Made by a program: the position numbers and the translations under genes
Origin: DAHUYF01 sp963789275
Lineage (GTDB): Bacteria; Pseudomonadota; Alphaproteobacteria; ATCC43930; CGMCC-115725
Length of the DNA stretch: 64,000 bases
NCBI GenBank assembly: GCA_963789275.1
Contig: CAWBKF010000018.1
Coordinates: forward strand, 268,760-332,759
Direction: 5' to 3'
Shown here: positions 57,137 to 64,000 of the stretch, piece after piece
How positions within the stretch are numbered: the stretch's first letter is position 1
Layout: each line of letters opens with the position of its first letter
Notes under the pieces: model-generated
The model's input: the letters and a program-made list of their open reading frames with translations, nothing else
Databases searched by the model: none
What the model was told of the DNA's origin: nothing

Positions 57137-58507
57137 CTACTGATCCTTGGCGCCGAAGCCCAGCAATTTCTCGCGCACCGAGCGGTAATGCGCGTCCGCG
57201 TCGTAGAGCTTCACCGGCAGGCGCAGGTCGGCGGCGGTCAGGCGGCCGATCTGCTGCGACAGCGTGAATTCGGCGACTGCGAGGTCGTGCTGCGCGGTGA
57301 CCAGCTGGACCCGGTCGGTGAACAGCTCCTGCTCGGCATTGAGCACGTCGAGCACGGTGCGCGAGCCGACGGTCGCCTCCTGCCGCACACCTTCGAGCGC
57401 GATCTCGGCCGCCTGGATGGTCGATTGCAGCGATACGATCTGGGCGCGGCCTGAGACGATCTGCTCCCAGGATTGGCTCGCGCCCTGGATCGCGGCACGG
57501 CGCGCATCATCGGTCTGGCCGAGGCGCAGCCCGACCACCTCCGCCGCCTGGCGCGTCTGCGAATAGATGTTGCCGCCCTCGTAAAGCGGCACCGTCACGC
57601 GCGCGAGCACGGAGGCGGTGGTGGTCTCGAAGCCGGTGAGAAACGTCGCCGTGCTGCGGTTGATGTCGCCGACCAGCGCAAGGCTCGGCAGCAGCTGGTC
57701 GCGCGTGGCATCGACCGCGTCGCGCGCGGCATCTTCGGTGTAGATGGCGGCGATCACGTTCGGATTCTTGAAAGTGGCGAGGCTGATCGCCTCGTCGTGG
57801 TTGGCCGGCAGCACCGGGCGCAGATTGGGCTGCTCCAGCTTGCTCGGCGGCGTGTGGCCGACGGCGCGCGCGTAATTGGCGCGGCTCACTTGCAGATTTC
57901 CGGCCGCCTGCTGGCGCGAAGCGGTGGCCCCGGCGAGGCGCGCCTCGGCTTGCGCCACATCGGTGCGCGTCACCGCGCCGACGCGGAACTCGTCATTGGT
58001 CGCCTCGAGCTGGCGGCGCAGCACCTGCTCGTTGTTGATGCTGAGATCGAGCGTCGCCTGGTCGCGCACCACGTCGAGATAGGCTTGTGCGACGCTGAGA
58101 AACACCGTCTCCTCGGTGGCGATGTTGCGCGCCCGCTCGGCCTCGATGGTCTTCTCGGCCTGCGCAGTCAAGGCGACGGTGCGGCCACCGCTGTAGAGCG
58201 GCTCGGTGATGTTGAGGTCGACGGTCTTGGGCGCCGTCCTGGAATTGATGCCGATCACCGAGGTCGGCTCGTTCTCGACGCGCTGCGCGCCGATCGCGCC
58301 GGTGAAGGTCACCGTCGGCCGCCAGCCCGAGAGCGCTTGCGGCACGCCTTCGTCGGTGGCGCGCAGATTGGCGCGCTCGGCGAGGATCTGCGGGTTGCTG
58401 ATATAGGCGTCGATCAGCGCCTCGGGCAGCGTCTCGCCGCGCGCGCCGCCGGCCCAGGCCGTAAGGAGGGCGCCGACGGCGCTGGCGGCGAGGAGGTCAC
58501 GGCGCAT
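57137..58507 (-). CDS. tolC: TolC-family outer-membrane efflux protein
   Basis: 456 residues from ATG 58507, with a signal peptide (MRRDLLAASAVGALLTAWAG). Two internally repeated OEP regions each form helical barrel hairpins and beta strands: ETLPEALIDAYISNPQILAE ... LEATNDEFRVGAVTRTDVAQ and VTVPLYEGGNIYSQTRQA ... ALEGVRQEATVGSRTVLDVL with LNAEQELFTDRVQLVTAQHD. It forms the exit duct for type I secretion and multidrug pumps. It follows the PCMT gene by 22 bases and they are likely co-transcribed. Confidence 0.95.
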   Translation of the reverse strand: MRRDLLAASAVGALLTAWAGGARGETLPEALIDAYISNPQILAERANLRATDEGVPQALSGWRPTVTFTGAIGAQRVENEPTSVIGINSRTAPKTVDLNITEPLYSGGRTVALTAQAEKTIEAERARNIATEETVFLSVAQAYLDVVRDQATLDLSINNEQVLRRQLEATNDEFRVGAVTRTDVAQAEARLAGATASRQQAAGNLQVSRANYARAVGHTPPSKLEQPNLRPVLPANHDEAISLATFKNPNVIAAIYTEDAARDAVDATRDQLLPSLALVGDINRSTATFLTGFETTTASVLARVTVPLYEGGNIYSQTRQAAEVVGLRLGQTDDARRAAIQGASQSWEQIVSGRAQIVSLQSTIQAAEIALEGVRQEATVGSRTVLDVLNAEQELFTDRVQLVTAQHDLAVAEFTLSQQIGRLTAADLRLPVKLYDADAHYRSVREKLLGFGAKDQ

Positions 58508-58529
58508 CGTGCGGATCCCTGCCCTTCCC

Positions 58530-59186
58530 CTAGAACACGAAGCTCGGCTCGGCCTGGAAGCCCGGCAGCAGCGGCGCCGTGGCATCGAAGCTCGGCCAGT
58601 GCGACAGCACGCCGCCGGCCGAGGTCATGACCACGGCACGGCCGGGACCGCTGCCCTCCTGCAGCACGGCGACCAGGCGGCCGCCCTCGGTCAGCTGGTG
58701 CGCGATCGCCGCGGGGATGCGCGCGACCGCGCCCTGGCAAAGAATGACGCGGTACGGCGCGCGGCCGGGAAATCCGGCGGTGAGCGGCGCGTCGATCACC
58801 GTGGCGTTGTCGATGGCGAGCTCGCGCAGCCGCGCCACCGCCTGGCGCGCCAGCTCGACCTCGCTGTCGATGGCGACGACATTGCGCGCGAGCCGCGCGA
58901 GCAGCGCCGTGCCGTAGCCGGTGCCGCAGCCGATCTCCAGCACGGTGTCCTCGCGGCCGATCTCGGCGAGCTGGATGAGCCGGGCCAGCACCATCGGCTC
59001 CAGCATGTAGCGCCCGCCGCCCAGCGGCAGATCGTCATCGACATAGGCGGCGCCGCGCAAATGCGCGGGCACGAAGCGCTCGCGCGGCACGGCGAGAAAA
59101 CCCTCGAGCACCGCCTCGTCCGTCACCTTGTTGGGGCGGAGCTGGCTTTCGACCATGGCGAGGCGCGCGGCGGCGTAATCGATCAT
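58530..59186 (-). CDS. Protein-L-isoaspartate methyltransferase family protein, tolC-linked type
   Basis: 218 residues. Motif I is TVLEIGCGTGYGTALLARLA, so S-adenosylmethionine binding is intact. The N-terminal MVESQLRPNKVTDEAVLEGF and PRERFVPAHLRGAAYVDDDL resemble Pcm, but the usual isoaspartate-site segment reads GGGRYMLEPMVLARLI instead of the GQTISQP pattern seen in the pcm at 33694. So substrate specificity may differ. Genes of this type regularly precede tolC in alphaproteobacteria. Start ATG 59186. Confidence 0.88.
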   Translation of the reverse strand: MIDYAAARLAMVESQLRPNKVTDEAVLEGFLAVPRERFVPAHLRGAAYVDDDLPLGGGRYMLEPMVLARLIQLAEIGREDTVLEIGCGTGYGTALLARLARNVVAIDSEVELARQAVARLRELAIDNATVIDAPLTAGFPGRAPYRVILCQGAVARIPAAIAHQLTEGGRLVAVLQEGSGPGRAVVMTSAGGVLSHWPSFDATAPLLPGFQAEPSFVF

Positions 59187-59337
59187 GCGGGTCTGCGCTA
59201 AGGCTCTTGGCTGAGTGCGGGTCGAGCCGTCTTATATAGTCGAGACCGGCTTAAGACAATGCTTAGACAATCCGCCGCGCCGCCGTCGCCGCCCGCCTTG
59301 ACCCTTCGCGGCATGCCGGCATATACCTCCGCACCCC

Positions 59338-59411
59338 GGCCGGATGGCAGAGTGGCTATGCAGAGGACTGCAAATCCTCGTACAGCGGTTCGATTCCGCT
59401 TCCGGCCTCCA
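59338..59411 (+). tRNA. tRNA-Cys (GCA)
   Basis: 74 bases. The acceptor stem pairs GGCCGGA with TCCGGCC, and the D arm is GGCAGAGTGGCTATGC. The anticodon stem GAGGA/TCCTC encloses CTGCAAA, giving anticodon GCA. The T arm is AGCGGTTCGATTCCGCT and the 3' end is TCCA, so CCA is encoded. Confidence 0.96.
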
Positions 59412-59497
59412 TCGCTTCGGCCTGCCAGGGTGGCGCCCGGCGGGTGGCTCTGTTATAAGGCCGCTGCCGTGCCCCGCAGGGGTATGACGGTCGCTGA

Positions 59498-59572
59498 TCC
59501 CGGGTAGCTCAGTGGTAGAGCAAGCGGCTGTTAACCGCTTGGCCGGGGGTTCGAATCCCTCCCCGGGAGCCA
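59498..59572 (+). tRNA. tRNA-Asn (GTT)
   Basis: 75 bases. The acceptor stem pairs TCCCGGG with CCCGGGA. The D arm is GCTCAGTGGTAGAGC. The anticodon stem AGCGG/CCGCT encloses CTGTTAA, giving anticodon GTT. The T arm contains GGGGGTTCGAATCCCTC and CCA is encoded. It lies 86 bases after tRNA-Cys in the same direction. Confidence 0.96.
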
Positions 59573-59578
59573 ATTGAA

Positions 59579-59613
59579 GCAGGGGGCTAGAGGCCACGGC
59601 CTCTACCCCCTGC
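59579..59613 (+). terminator. Strong hairpin after the tRNAs
   Basis: The stem GCAGGGGG(C)TAGAGG pairs with CCTCTACCCCCTGC around a CCACGG loop, 14 pairs with one bulge. There is no T run. It lies between tRNA-Asn and the converging cytochrome c gene and probably serves both. Confidence 0.7.
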
Positions 59614-59625
59614 GGCACCCGCCCC

Positions 59626-60187
59626 TCACCGCAGCGAATTGATATAGAGAGCGAGATCGCGCAGCTGCTCCGCGCTCAGCGTGATCGGCGACATCTGATG
59701 GCCGCCGGCGAGCGCCGTGGCAAGCCGCTTCTCATCCACCGCTCCCGACTGCGCCAGCCTGAAGAAGGACGGCGCCGCGGTCGTTCCCGTCAGATGGCAG
59801 GCGATGCAGTTGCGCTCGGCGACCTCCCAGCCCGGCTGGAGCCGCGCGTCGCTCACTTCGGGACACGTCGCGCCGGCATGAGCGAGCTGCCAGCTCTGGC
59901 AGGTGCGCAGCTCGACATTGAAGAGGTAATCGCCGACGCTCCGTTCGCGCGATTTCGGATAGTCCCTGAAGGCAGGGTCGGTGATCAGCTCGATGCAGCC
60001 GCGCCGCGTCCTCGGCTGCGATGTGGCTCAAGGTGAAGCCGTCCTTGTGGATGCCGAACCCGACCTGGAGATAGCGGTAATCGCTCTCGCCGAGGCCGGC
60101 GGCGCCGGCGGCCGCCGTCGCGGCAAGCACGAGAATGGCGGCGAGCGCGGATCGAGCGACGGAAAAGACGGCGTGTCTCGAGGTCAC
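59626..60187 (-). CDS. Secreted c-type cytochrome (frameshifted)
   Basis: GTG 60187 has an AGGAG ribosome-binding site 7 bases upstream. A signal peptide (ALAAILVLAATAAAGAAG) is followed by SDYRYLQVGFGIHKDGFTLS. A shift near 60000 leads on to IELITDPAFRDYPKSRERSV and a Cys-containing segment, then the heme site AERNCIACHLTGTTAA with a C-terminal Met region (GGHQMSPITLSAEQL). About 187 residues. It is a periplasmic electron carrier; the partner is unknown. The frame beginning at 59856 (GTG) covers only the heme half. Confidence 0.8.
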
Positions 60188-60355
60188 TAAGGTTCTCCTG
60201 CCGGGGGATCGCGGCGCCGGATGTGGCGCCAGCGGCAGCATGATCACCCGCGACGCGGGCGGTCAACATTGACATGGATCACGAGTGGTGTCGGACGGCG
60301 AGAGAGGCCGGAGGGGTGGGCTGCGGCAGAGAGGCCAGTCCGTCTGCTGCGCGGA

Positions 60356-60376
60356 CAAGCTCGCTGCGCGAGCTTG
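60356..60376 (-). terminator. Hairpin after the small secreted protein (related to double-hairpin family)
   Basis: CAAGCTCGC-TGC-GCGAGCTTG is a perfect 9-bp stem with a 3-base loop, 7 bases beyond the stop at 60384. The neighbouring bases TCCGCGCAGC on the minus strand resemble the linker start in the double-hairpin repeats. A near-identical hairpin is at 61724-61744. Confidence 0.65.
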
Positions 60377-60383
60377 CCTAGCA

Positions 60384-60659
60384 TCAATGCGGCGGATTTG
60401 TCCGGGCAACATTGTCCTGCGCGCATCCTTCGGGCCGCGCCTTCGTGCCGCGTCGATCCCTGGGAACTTTGCAGTTGTCCACGCGCTGCTCGTCGCTCGC
60501 TTTGTCGCTCAAGCGCTCCTTGAGCGTCTCTCCTGCGGGCGTGCGCCCTTGCCCACCAGTCGCGGACGCATCGGCAGGTGCCTGGGCGTAAGCACCCGCG
60601 ACGTATAGACCGAGCGCCAGGGCGATCAACAGGGCGCCGATACTAGGCTCACCGGACAT
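60384..60659 (-). CDS. Small secreted or membrane-anchored protein of unknown function
   Basis: 91 residues. ATG 60659 has a good ribosome-binding site (GGGAGCCCCCTA). The N-terminal signal SIGALLIALALGLYVAGAYA ends at AYA-Q. The mature part is short and charged (TLKERLSDKASDEQRVDNCK, RRGTKARPEGC) with two Cys that could form a disulfide. I do not recognise the family. The hairpin just after the stop marks it as a single-gene unit. Confidence 0.6.
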   Translation of the reverse strand: MSGEPSIGALLIALALGLYVAGAYAQAPADASATGGQGRTPAGETLKERLSDKASDEQRVDNCKVPRDRRGTKARPEGCAQDNVARTNPPH

Positions 60660-61116
60660 TAGGGGGCTCCCGGTCGGTTCCGGACCATACTGTTACTTTC
60701 AGCCGACGCCGCCTATCCGGATCGTGACGTCGATTTCAATCAGCAGCGCCGCCCCGTGGTCAAGTCACTGATTGCGGCGCGTCTCGGCGTGGTTCCGGAC
60801 GCCGCGCACCACATCCCGGCTCGCGCTATGCGTTCGTTTTCTTGCCGACATACACCACATGAGTTGATAACGAATGAGCGTATAGCCAATTAGTCCTTTC
60901 CGTTGCCACAGATGTGCATCCTGTGCGTTCACCTTTAAGGCATCAGCGTGGATCGCTTCACGGTGTCGGTATAATATAAAGAAAAAGCGCCGCACGATGC
61001 TCGGATGAACCCAACAAGAGCGGCTTGCTCGGGTTCGGCGACTGATCGACCAAGTCGTTCAAGAACGACCTCGTACGACTGACGACAAACGAAAACAAAT
61101 CTAGGGAGGTAACGCC
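60660..61116. other. Intergenic region, no convincing gene
   Basis: A 457-base gap, less GC-rich than its surroundings. Two short minus-strand frames (60765-60995 and 60935-61123) lack ribosome-binding sites and coding-like composition, and the second overlaps the start region of the DUF1097 gene. It probably holds the promoters of the divergent neighbours. I see no clear RNA gene. Confidence 0.5.
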
Positions 61117-61644
61117 ATGTCACAGCTCTTAGCTCTTTCCCTCAGCATTGCCGTGCTCGGGGCGATTTGGGCGTTTTTCGCACTTGGCCCGCTCAGTGGC
61201 TTCGTCCTGGTCTGGGCCGGCTTCATCGCCTGGGGTTGCTTCTTTCACACCGGCGGCGACATGAAAGCGCTGCAAAAAACCATCGTCGGCACTGTCTACG
61301 GCGCGGTCATCGGCTGGATCGCGCTGCTCATCATCGTCAATGTTCCGGTCCCGGCACTGGGCACGATCTGGCCGGCGATCATCGTCGGCGTCACCGTGTT
61401 CTGCCTGGTGATCGTGGCGTCGGCCGACCTGCTGTCCGCGGTGCCGGCCAATGTCTATGGCTACGCGGCGGTGGTCGGATACTCGCTGCACCAGCCCGCG
61501 GCGCTGGAGCATCTTCGCGCTACCAGCTTTGCCAATCCGGTGGTCCTGCTCGCCGTCTCTTTGGTAATCGGCGCGGTGCTCGGCTACCTCTCGGGCCTGC
61601 TTACCAAGACGCTGACCGCAAAGAAGACTGCGGCGGCGGCATAG
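61117..61644 (+). CDS. DUF1097 membrane protein
   Basis: 175 residues with about five helices: LLALSLSIAVLGAIWAFFAL, SGFVLVWAGFIAWGCFFHTG, KTIVGTVYGAVIGWIALLII, TIWPAIIVGVTVFCLVIVAS and NPVVLLAVSLVIGAVLGYLS. The family signature WxCFFHTGG is present. ATG 61117 has a perfect GGGAGGT ribosome-binding site. Function unknown; homologues are inner-membrane proteins, and transport is only a guess. Confidence 0.88.
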   Translation: MSQLLALSLSIAVLGAIWAFFALGPLSGFVLVWAGFIAWGCFFHTGGDMKALQKTIVGTVYGAVIGWIALLIIVNVPVPALGTIWPAIIVGVTVFCLVIVASADLLSAVPANVYGYAAVVGYSLHQPAALEHLRATSFANPVVLLAVSLVIGAVLGYLSGLLTKTLTAKKTAAAA

Positions 61645-61723
61645 ACCGCTTCGCCTCGACAGGCGCAGGCCGGCGCGGCGGATCGACCGCCGCGGCCGGC
61701 CGGCGTGCCGGCTGCGCCGCGGA

Positions 61724-61744
61724 CAAGCTCGCGGCGCGAGCTTG
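61724..61744 (-). terminator. Hairpin after the small lipoprotein (related to double-hairpin family)
   Basis: CAAGCTCGC-GGC-GCGAGCTTG has the same stem as at 60356-60376 and sits 5 bases beyond the stop at 61750. On the minus strand it is followed by TCCGCGGCGCAGCC, the same linker start as copy B of the double-hairpin repeat (GTCCGCGGCG). Probably a terminator derived from the repeat. Confidence 0.65.
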
Positions 61745-61749
61745 CCGCG

Positions 61750-61911
61750 CTAGCAGCGGTAGGCGCCGTTGCTGATCACCGCCGGGCTGCCATTGGGACA
61801 GACGACGGCGGCGCCTTGCGGCACGATGATCGTCGGCTGCGACGGCGGGCAACTGCAGCCGCAGGCGGCCAGCACCGCCGCAGAAAACGCCATTACGAAC
61901 CACGTGTGCAT
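61750..61911 (-). CDS. Small lipoprotein (53 aa)
   Basis: ATG 61911 with a GAGG ribosome-binding site. The signal MHTWFVMAFSAAVLAACGCS contains the lipobox LAAC, so Cys17 would be lipidated. The mature part is about 37 residues (SQPTIIVPQGAAVVCPNGSP), with four Cys besides the lipidated one and no recognisable domain. The frame extends upstream to 61977 but without a better start. Likely an outer-membrane-anchored peptide. Confidence 0.6.
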   Translation of the reverse strand: MHTWFVMAFSAAVLAACGCSCPPSQPTIIVPQGAAVVCPNGSPAVISNGAYRC

Positions 61912-61997
61912 GGACGACCTCGTTGGGAAACGCTGACGTTGAGGACAACAGGGCCGTCCGCGCCAGCGTTCCGGCAACAGCGAAAGAAAGCGGCTCG

Positions 61998-62828
61998 TCA
62001 GAGCACCGCGCCGGGGCTGCCGAGCGCGTTCTCGGTCAGTCCGCGCGTGATGATGTCATAGGCCTCCTCGATGGAATCGGTACGATGGAACAAGTTGACA
62101 TCGTCCGCGGCGATGGTGCCGTGGCGCACCAGCGCGTCGAAATTCACCACCTCGTCCCAGAACTTGGCGCCGAACAGCACGATCGGCATGCGTTTCTTCA
62201 TCTTGCGCGTCTGCACCAGGGTGAGGATCTCGAACATCTCGTCGAGCGTGCCGAAGCCGCCGGGGAACAGCACCACCGCCTTGGCCAGGTAGACGAACCA
62301 GAATTTGCGCATGAAGAAGTAATGGAAATGGACGTGCAGCTCGCGGGTGACGTAGGGATTGTCGAACTCGTCATTGGGGATCGAGATGGTCAGGCCGACA
62401 TTGTGCCCCTTGGCCTCCGACGCGCCGCGATTGGCCGCCTCCATGATGCCGGGGCCGCCGCCGGTGCAGACCACGAAGCGCCGCTCCTCGTGGTCGAGCT
62501 TCTTCGACCAGTCGGTCAGGCGATGGGCAAGCTCGCGCGCCGCCTCGTAATAGACCGACAGCGCGACGGCGGTGCGGGCTTTCTCGACGCCGCCGCCCGA
62601 CCGCTCGGCCTCGGCCAGCGCCGCCTGCGCCGCCTCGGCCGACATCAGCCGCGCCGAACCCATGAAGACGATGGTGTCCTGCACCCCATAGCGCTTGAAG
62701 CGCGACAGCGGCTCCAGATACTCCGCCAGGATGCGCAAGGGGCGCGCCTCCTTGGTGTCGATGAAATGCGGGTCCTGATAGGCCTTGGGCTGGGTGTGGG
62801 ATTGCCGGCCGACGGGGGGTTTGCTCAA
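61998..62828 (-). CDS. LOG-family protein (TIGR00730-type phosphoribohydrolase)
   Basis: 276 residues. The signature PGGFGTLDEMFEILTLVQT and the earlier VVCTGGGPGIMEAANRGASE define the LOG/lysine-decarboxylase-like fold. It begins with an extra ~50 residues before DTIVFMGSARL, as in the longer bacterial subgroup. Members remove ribose-5-phosphate from nucleoside monophosphates such as cytokinin precursors; the natural substrate here is unknown. Start ATG 62828, divergent from the pentapeptide gene. Confidence 0.88.
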   Translation of the reverse strand: MSKPPVGRQSHTQPKAYQDPHFIDTKEARPLRILAEYLEPLSRFKRYGVQDTIVFMGSARLMSAEAAQAALAEAERSGGGVEKARTAVALSVYYEAARELAHRLTDWSKKLDHEERRFVVCTGGGPGIMEAANRGASEAKGHNVGLTISIPNDEFDNPYVTRELHVHFHYFFMRKFWFVYLAKAVVLFPGGFGTLDEMFEILTLVQTRKMKKRMPIVLFGAKFWDEVVNFDALVRHGTIAADDVNLFHRTDSIEEAYDIITRGLTENALGSPGAVL

Positions 62829-62997
62829 GCTTCACCTCGGGAAAGAGTGTGCGCGACTATGGTAAATAACTGCTGAAGGCCGCCGGGAACGCCCCGGCGC
62901 GACGGCATTCGGTTCCAGGGCAAATCCCGTCTCAACGTTAAGTTTACACAAAGCTCCGTAAAATTGCCGTCATTTGATCTCCCGACCGAGGTAGGCG

Positions 62998-64000
62998 GTG
63001 TCGCAAAACGGGCGCAAACCATCATCGACGCTGGTCAAGCTGCGCCTCGACGCGACAGCCGTGGCCGAGCTCCTCGACAAGCACACCCGCTACCTGCGCA
63101 ACCAGTCCGGCGGCGTCCGGGCGATTCTGCGGCAATGCGACCTGAGCGGCCTCGATCTCCGCGGCGGCGACTGGACCAACAGCGAGTTCATGGTCTGCAA
63201 ATTCGACGGCTCGACGCTGCAGCGCTCCCTCTTCCGGCATGCCAATCTGTTCGGCGCGCGCTTCAACAACTGCGACCTTACCGCCGTCGATTTCGAGAAA
63301 GCCGATATGCGCGGCGGCAAGTTCGAGATGGCGAATCTCACCGGCGCGCATCTTGGCGGCGCCGATCTGCGTGAAGGCATGGTGATCAGCGCCGACATCA
63401 CCCTCGACGGCGATACCGGCAGCCGCTTCACCAACGCCATTTTGAAAGGCGCCACGCTGCCCAATGCGCGCTGCAAATCCGTCGATTTCAGCGGCGCCCG
63501 GCTGGAAGGCACCGATTTCTCCGGCGCCGATCTGCGCAACGCCTCCTTCCATGGCGCCGAGCTCATCGACCCGATCATGCGCGGCGCGCAGCTCGGCGAG
63601 GCCGATCTGCGCAGCGCCGTGCTCAAAGGCGAATTCAGTCAGCGGCTGCAGAACAGCGGCGCCGTGCTGCCGCAATCGCGCCTCAAGCTCGAGGCAATCC
63701 TCGACCGGCTGAAGCAGCACGAGATTTGGGTCGCAAGCCAAGCCAAGGAGGGCCGCCGCCTCAACCTCTCCGGCTCCAACCTCGAGGGCCTCGATCTCTC
63801 CGGCCGGCTGTTGGCGGCGGCAAAGCTCGATCACACCATCCTGGCCGGCGCCGATCTCCGCAATGTCAACCTCGCCGCCGCGGTGCTCACCGGCGCCAAT
63901 CTGCAAGGCGCCAACCTCACCAACGCAGAGCTGCGCGGCGCCGATCTGCGCTTTGCCAATCTGCGCGGGGCGATGCTCGAGAAGACCCGTCAGGGCGAGA
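62998..64000 (+). CDS. Pentapeptide-repeat protein (3' end beyond window)
   Basis: GTG 62998 with a GAGGTAGG ribosome-binding site; the frame stays open to the window edge (>334 residues). A helical start (LRLDATAVAELLDKHTRYLR) is followed by A(D/N)LxG-type repeats forming a right-handed beta-helix: CDLSGLDLRGGDWTNSEFMV, LTGAHLGGADLREG, SGARLEGTDFSGADL. A helical interruption lies around 63670-63760 (RLKLEAILDRLKQHEIWVAS), before a second block of repeats. It could mimic DNA or act as a scaffold; the function is unknown. Confidence 0.85.
   Translation, partial: MSQNGRKPSSTLVKLRLDATAVAELLDKHTRYLRNQSGGVRAILRQCDLSGLDLRGGDWTNSEFMVCKFDGSTLQRSLFRHANLFGARFNNCDLTAVDFEKADMRGGKFEMANLTGAHLGGADLREGMVISADITLDGDTGSRFTNAILKGATLPNARCKSVDFSGARLEGTDFSGADLRNASFHGAELIDPIMRGAQLGEADLRSAVLKGEFSQRLQNSGAVLPQSRLKLEAILDRLKQHEIWVASQAKEGRRLNLSGSNLEGLDLSGRLLAAAKLDHTILAGADLRNVNLAAAVLTGANLQGANLTNAELRGADLRFANLRGAMLEKTRQGE

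Noticed and set aside
59338..59613. tRNA pair as an integration site for a mobile element
   Set aside because: I see no integrase, no repeated tRNA 3' end and no foreign gene block beside the tRNAs.
60765..60995. 76-residue minus-strand frame in the 60.7-61.1 kb gap
   Set aside because: No ribosome-binding site, no recognisable features, and composition unlike neighbouring genes.
60935..61123. 62-residue minus-strand frame
   Set aside because: It overlaps the promoter and ribosome-binding region of the DUF1097 gene and has no coding signs.

Overview
The window reads as a chromosomal segment of a GC-rich alphaproteobacterium, probably Rhodospirillales-like. The evidence is gene order: PCMT-tolC-popZ/DUF2497-valS, and the long block dgt-argS-SPOR-nagZ-S2P-scpA-scpB-tatB-tatC-serS-surE-pcm-LysM/M23-DUF815-yajC-secD-secF-Mth938. 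Both are characteristic of Alphaproteobacteria. There is no rRNA, CRISPR array, transposase, integrase or prophage. Two tRNAs (Cys, Asn) lie near 59.4 kb.

Layout. 0-3.4 kb: end of an MFS transporter, a sensor kinase with a receiver domain, and a divergent CheY-like regulator. 3.8-7.3 kb: a translationally coupled acyl-CoA dehydrogenase / MoxR ATPase / VWA (CoxE-like) operon. 7.3-10.6 kb: an Npt-type transporter, a Tat-exported F420/NADP-type oxidoreductase and an aldo/keto reductase. 10.9-20.4 kb: ssb and uvrA, separated by about 6 kb holding a PDZ serine protease and a poorly characterised envelope cluster (lipoprotein serine hydrolase, second lipoprotein, 63-aa protein, fibronectin-III membrane protein). 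20.5-28.6 kb: tandem PAS proteins, adenylate cyclase, trmFO, GNAT, an NDUFAF6-like protein, a half-size PuuD-like membrane protein preceded by a 30-aa membrane peptide, superoxide dismutase, two tandem holin-like peptides, DUF1330 and an NDUFAF3-like Mth938 protein. 28.6-45 kb: the Sec/Tat/Scp/tRNA-synthetase housekeeping block. 45-53.7 kb: erpA, xthA, a PagL-like barrel, PilZ, a lysine-2,3-aminomutase-like radical SAM enzyme, ilvD, HAD hydrolase, LysR and an acyl-CoA dehydrogenase. 53.7-64 kb: valS, DUF2497/PopZ, tolC, PCMT, tRNAs, cytochrome c, small secreted proteins, a LOG-family enzyme and the start of a pentapeptide-repeat protein.

Two general points matter for the reader. First, about twenty genes, including normally essential ones (serS, secD, scpA, ilvD), are split by single-base frameshifts. 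The best explanation is residual indel errors in the assembly; for these I give the whole gene span and the approximate break. Second, several intergenic regions carry related GC-rich palindromes. One double-hairpin family shows compensatory stem changes between copies, and a second family has CTCCGTG-type inverted repeats.

The best candidates for undescribed biology are the ssb-uvrA envelope cluster, whose FN3 protein carries a duplicated transmembrane module, the dispersed double-hairpin family, and the small membrane peptides near 25.9 and 27.4-27.8 kb.
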